This document shows, one piece after another, positions 61,972-64,000 of a DNA stretch of 64,000 nt; positions within the stretch are counted from its first letter, which is position 1; each line of letters opens with the position of its first letter. The notes under the pieces were generated by a model. It worked only from the letters and a program-made list of their open reading frames with translations, searched no databases and was not told the origin of the DNA. The translations under genes were made by a program, and so were the position numbers. Origin of the DNA: CALGFI01 sp963786805 (GTDB lineage Bacteria; Actinomycetota; UBA4738; HRBIN12); assembly GCA_963786805.1 (NCBI GenBank), contig CAWBAK010000007.1, forward strand, positions 315,080-379,079, written 5' to 3'.

Positions 61972-63333
61972 ATGGACACCACGATGACCATCCCACCCGC
62001 TCCGGCCATCCAAAGGCAGAGTCCCGTGTCACGGGCGCTCCGAGCGCCGTTCGAACTCCGGACGTGGAAGGAGACGATCCACCTCCTGCTCAACATGCCG
62101 GTCGGCATCGCGACGTTCACCATCATCGTGACCGGGCTCGCGCTCGGGTTCGGGCTCGCGATCACGCTCATCGGGATCCCGATCCTGTTCGCGCTGCTCT
62201 ACGTCTCGCGCGCGATGGGCACGATCGAGCGCGTGCGTGCGGCGCTCCTCCTCGACGCCGACGTGCCGACCCCGTACCGGACCGACCCGCTGCGCGACAC
62301 GTGGTGGCGCGTCCACGTCGCGCGGGCGACCGACCCGGCGACGTGGATCGAGCTCGGCTACCACCTGCTCCTGATGCCGATCGGCGTCATCACGTTCACG
62401 ATCGTCGTGACCTTCTGGACGCTCGGCCTCTCGATGTTCCTGCTTCCGCTGTACGCCTGGACGCTGCCGGCGCCGATCCACTTCTTCGACTCGTGGTTCA
62501 ACATCACCGTCGACAACTCGCCGATCGTCGTCGACGTCACGACGACGCACGGCTACCACTTGATCCTCGACACGCCGGTCGAGATCGCGCTCGTCATGCT
62601 CTTCGGCCTCGTCGTCCTGCTCGTCACGCCGTGGGTCGTCCACGGAGTGGCGGCGGCGAACCGCGCGATCGTGCGCGGCATGCTCGGCCGCGACGTCACC
62701 GAGCGCGTGCGCGCGCTGACCGCTCGCGGACCGCGGCGGTAGACCTCGCGGCCGAGGACCGGCGGCGGATCGAGCGCGACCTGCACGACGGCGTGCAGCA
62801 GCGGCTCGTCACGCTCGCGATGGGCCTCGGGCGCGCGAAGGAGAAGCTCGACACCGACCCGGACCGCGCGAAGGTGCTCGTCGGAGGAGGCGCACGAGGA
62901 GGCCAAGCGCGCGATCACCGAGGTGCGCGATCTCGCGCGCGGGATCCATCCGGCCGTTCTCACCGACCGAGGGCTCGACGCCGCGCTCTCGGCGCTCGCC
63001 GCGCGCTCGCCGATCTCAGTCGAGGTGAGCGTCGACGTCGCCGAGCGGCCGCCGGCGTCGGTCGAGGCCGCCGCCTACTTCGTCGTGAGCGAGGCGCTCA
63101 CGAACGTCGCGAAGCACGCGGAAGCCACGCGCGCGAGCGTGACCGTTCGCCGGAGCGGCGACCGGCTGACGATCCAGGTGCAGGACGACGGCGCCGGCGG
63201 CGCCGAGATCGCCGCGGGCTCCGGCCTCGCGGGGCTGCGCGACCGCGTGGGCGCGCTCGACGGCGAGCTCCACCTGCTCTCGCCCGCCGGCGGCCCGACC
63301 GTCCTGATGGTGGAGATCCCGTGCGCGTCGTGA
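61972..63333 (+). CDS. Sensor-domain histidine kinase, NarL-partner type (two frameshifts)
   Basis: A roughly 453-residue membrane kinase. Residues 1-250 form the 'putative sensor' domain common in actinobacteria (NMPVGIATFTIIVTGLALGF, then YHLLLMPIGVITFTIVVTFW), with four or five helices. HisKA_3 holds the acceptor in RRRIERDLHDGVQQRLVTLA, and the ATP domain contains VSEALTNVAKHAEATRASV and GSGLAGLRDRVGALDGEL. A base is missing near 62722 and one is extra near 62885; both repairs restore the family sequence (EEAHEEAKRAITEVRDLARG). ATG at 61972. Its stop lies inside the start of the regulator gene. Confidence 0.84.
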
Positions 63334-63973
63334 TCGCCGAGGACGGCGTCCTGCTCCGCGAGGGCCTCGCGCGGCTGCTCGCGGACGAGGGGCACGAGGT
63401 CGTCGGCCTCGGTCGGCGACGCGCTCGGCCTGGTCGAGGCGGTCGGGCGCGAGCGCCCCGACGTGTGCATCGTCGACGTGCGGATGCCGCCGACGTTCAC
63501 CGACGAGGGCCTGCGCGGTGCGCTCGAGATCCGCTCGCGCTGGCCCGGCACGCCGGTCCTGGTCCTGTCGCCAGTACGTCGAGGAGCGGTACGCGACCGA
63601 GCTCCTGGGCGACGGCTCGGCGGCCGTCGGCTACCTCCTGAAGCAGCGCGTCGCCGATGTCCGCGACTTCCTCGACGCGCTCGAGCGGGTCGCCGAGCGG
63701 CGGGACGGCGCTCGACCCCGAGGTCGTCGCCCAGCTCCTCGCCCGTGCCGCGGCGGCACCCGCATGACGAGCTCACGCCGCGCGAGCGCGAGGTGCTCGC
63801 GCTGATGGCCGAGGGGCTCTCGAACGCCGGGATCGCGCAGCGGCTCGTCGTCACCGAGGGCGCCGTCGAGAAGCACGTCACGAACATCTTCCAGAAGCTC
63901 GCGCCTCGAGCCGGCCGAGACCGACCACCGCCGCGTGCTGGCGGTGCTGCGCTACCTCGAGGATCGCGGCTGA
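63321..63973 (+). CDS. NarL/LuxR-family response regulator (five frameshifts)
   Basis: A roughly 215-residue regulator. Receiver: VVIAEDGVLLREGLARLLAD, Asp52 (VCIVDVRMPPTFTDEGLRGA), Lys in GYLLKQRVADVRDF. LuxR-type helix-turn-helix: ELTPREREVLALMAEGLSNA and VTEGAVEKHVTNIFQKL. Extra bases near 63412, 63571, 63702, 63761 and 63905 each shift the frame, and each one-base removal restores the family sequence. Such density in 500 bases marks poor consensus quality near the end of this contig or region. GTG at 63321 overlaps the kinase by 13 bases. Stop TGA at 63971. Confidence 0.8.
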
Positions 63974-64000
63974 GTACCTCGCATAGATGTCGAGGTCCGG

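Noticed and set aside
62740..62742. In-frame TAG in the sensor-domain kinase, as possible recoding or split gene
   Set aside because: The downstream kinase sequence is in another frame, so this is an indel near 62722 and not a recoded stop.
1..64000. Programmed frameshifting as explanation of the many one-base shifts
   Set aside because: The sites share no slippery motif or downstream structure and occur in unrelated families that are not known to frameshift.
1..64000. tRNA, rRNA, CRISPR arrays, insertion sequences, prophage
   Set aside because: Looked for on both strands by eye; nothing convincing was seen.

Overview
The window is about 64 kb of very GC-rich DNA, gene-dense on both strands, with many GTG and TTG starts. 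An actinobacterial origin (Actinomycetota, probably a soil or freshwater lineage known mainly from assemblies) fits best. The markers are an LLM-class F420-type oxidoreductase, a PPOX-class F420-type protein, a mycothiol-dependent maleylpyruvate isomerase fold, a zinc-finger anti-sigma/ECF pair and an LCP protein. The class cannot be fixed from sequence alone. No rRNA, tRNA, CRISPR array, transposase, integrase or phage gene was recognised. No gene-free stretch exceeds about 220 bases.

A technical point shapes every reading. At least 25 conserved genes are interrupted by single-base shifts, and nearly all of them are one extra base. In almost every case removing one base restores a full-length, family-typical protein. 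I read these as assembly or sequencing errors, not pseudogenes, and give the repaired gene span. The last 1.3 kb is worst affected.

Layout. (1) 1-1.8 kb: end of a DedA gene, an acetyltransferase and a hypothetical gene. (2) 1.8-18.4 kb, an ion-homeostasis island: an operon with two KimA-type K+ importers, a small membrane protein and an HD phosphohydrolase; divergent from it a short KdpD-like kinase with a KdpE-like regulator, then two TrkA-type regulators; then a K+-independent-type H+-pyrophosphatase, NhaA, an LCP protein and a Ca2+/cation antiporter. Three helically phased direct repeats lie between the two divergent arms. (3) 18.4-29.5 kb: MrfA-like helicase, LOG-like protein, VOC protein, M24-fold protein, GNAT, flippase, CMD protein, AlkZ-like protein, a membrane histidine kinase and a PPOX protein. 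(4) 29.5-38.4 kb, small-enzyme region: two YCII paralogues, SRPBCC, hydrolase, SnoaL-MDMPI fusion, LLM oxidoreductase, a secreted-repeat lipoprotein, an ArsM/UbiE-like methyltransferase with an in-frame UGA where relatives have a conserved Cys, and an ECF sigma/anti-sigma pair. (5) 38.4-64 kb, a signalling region: four class III nucleotidyl cyclase genes in different architectures (fused to a transmembrane beta-propeller/solute-binding receptor, to a hydrolase-like domain, and twice to response-regulator receivers), two phosphorelay operons, a 1860-residue seven-GAF hybrid kinase, two NarL-type regulator/kinase sets, a fungalysin-type protease and two secreted cupins.

How they may work together (inference): region 2 looks like a unit balancing K+, H+, Na+ and Ca2+ across the membrane, with KdpDE-like control of KimA-type transport instead of KdpFABC. 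Region 5 looks like a hub where phosphorelays and possible nutrient receptors feed into cyclic-nucleotide synthesis. The strongest single candidate for something new is the possible selenocysteine methyltransferase at 35851-36675. The transmembrane cyclase with an extracellular solute-binding module at 38471-41602 comes next.
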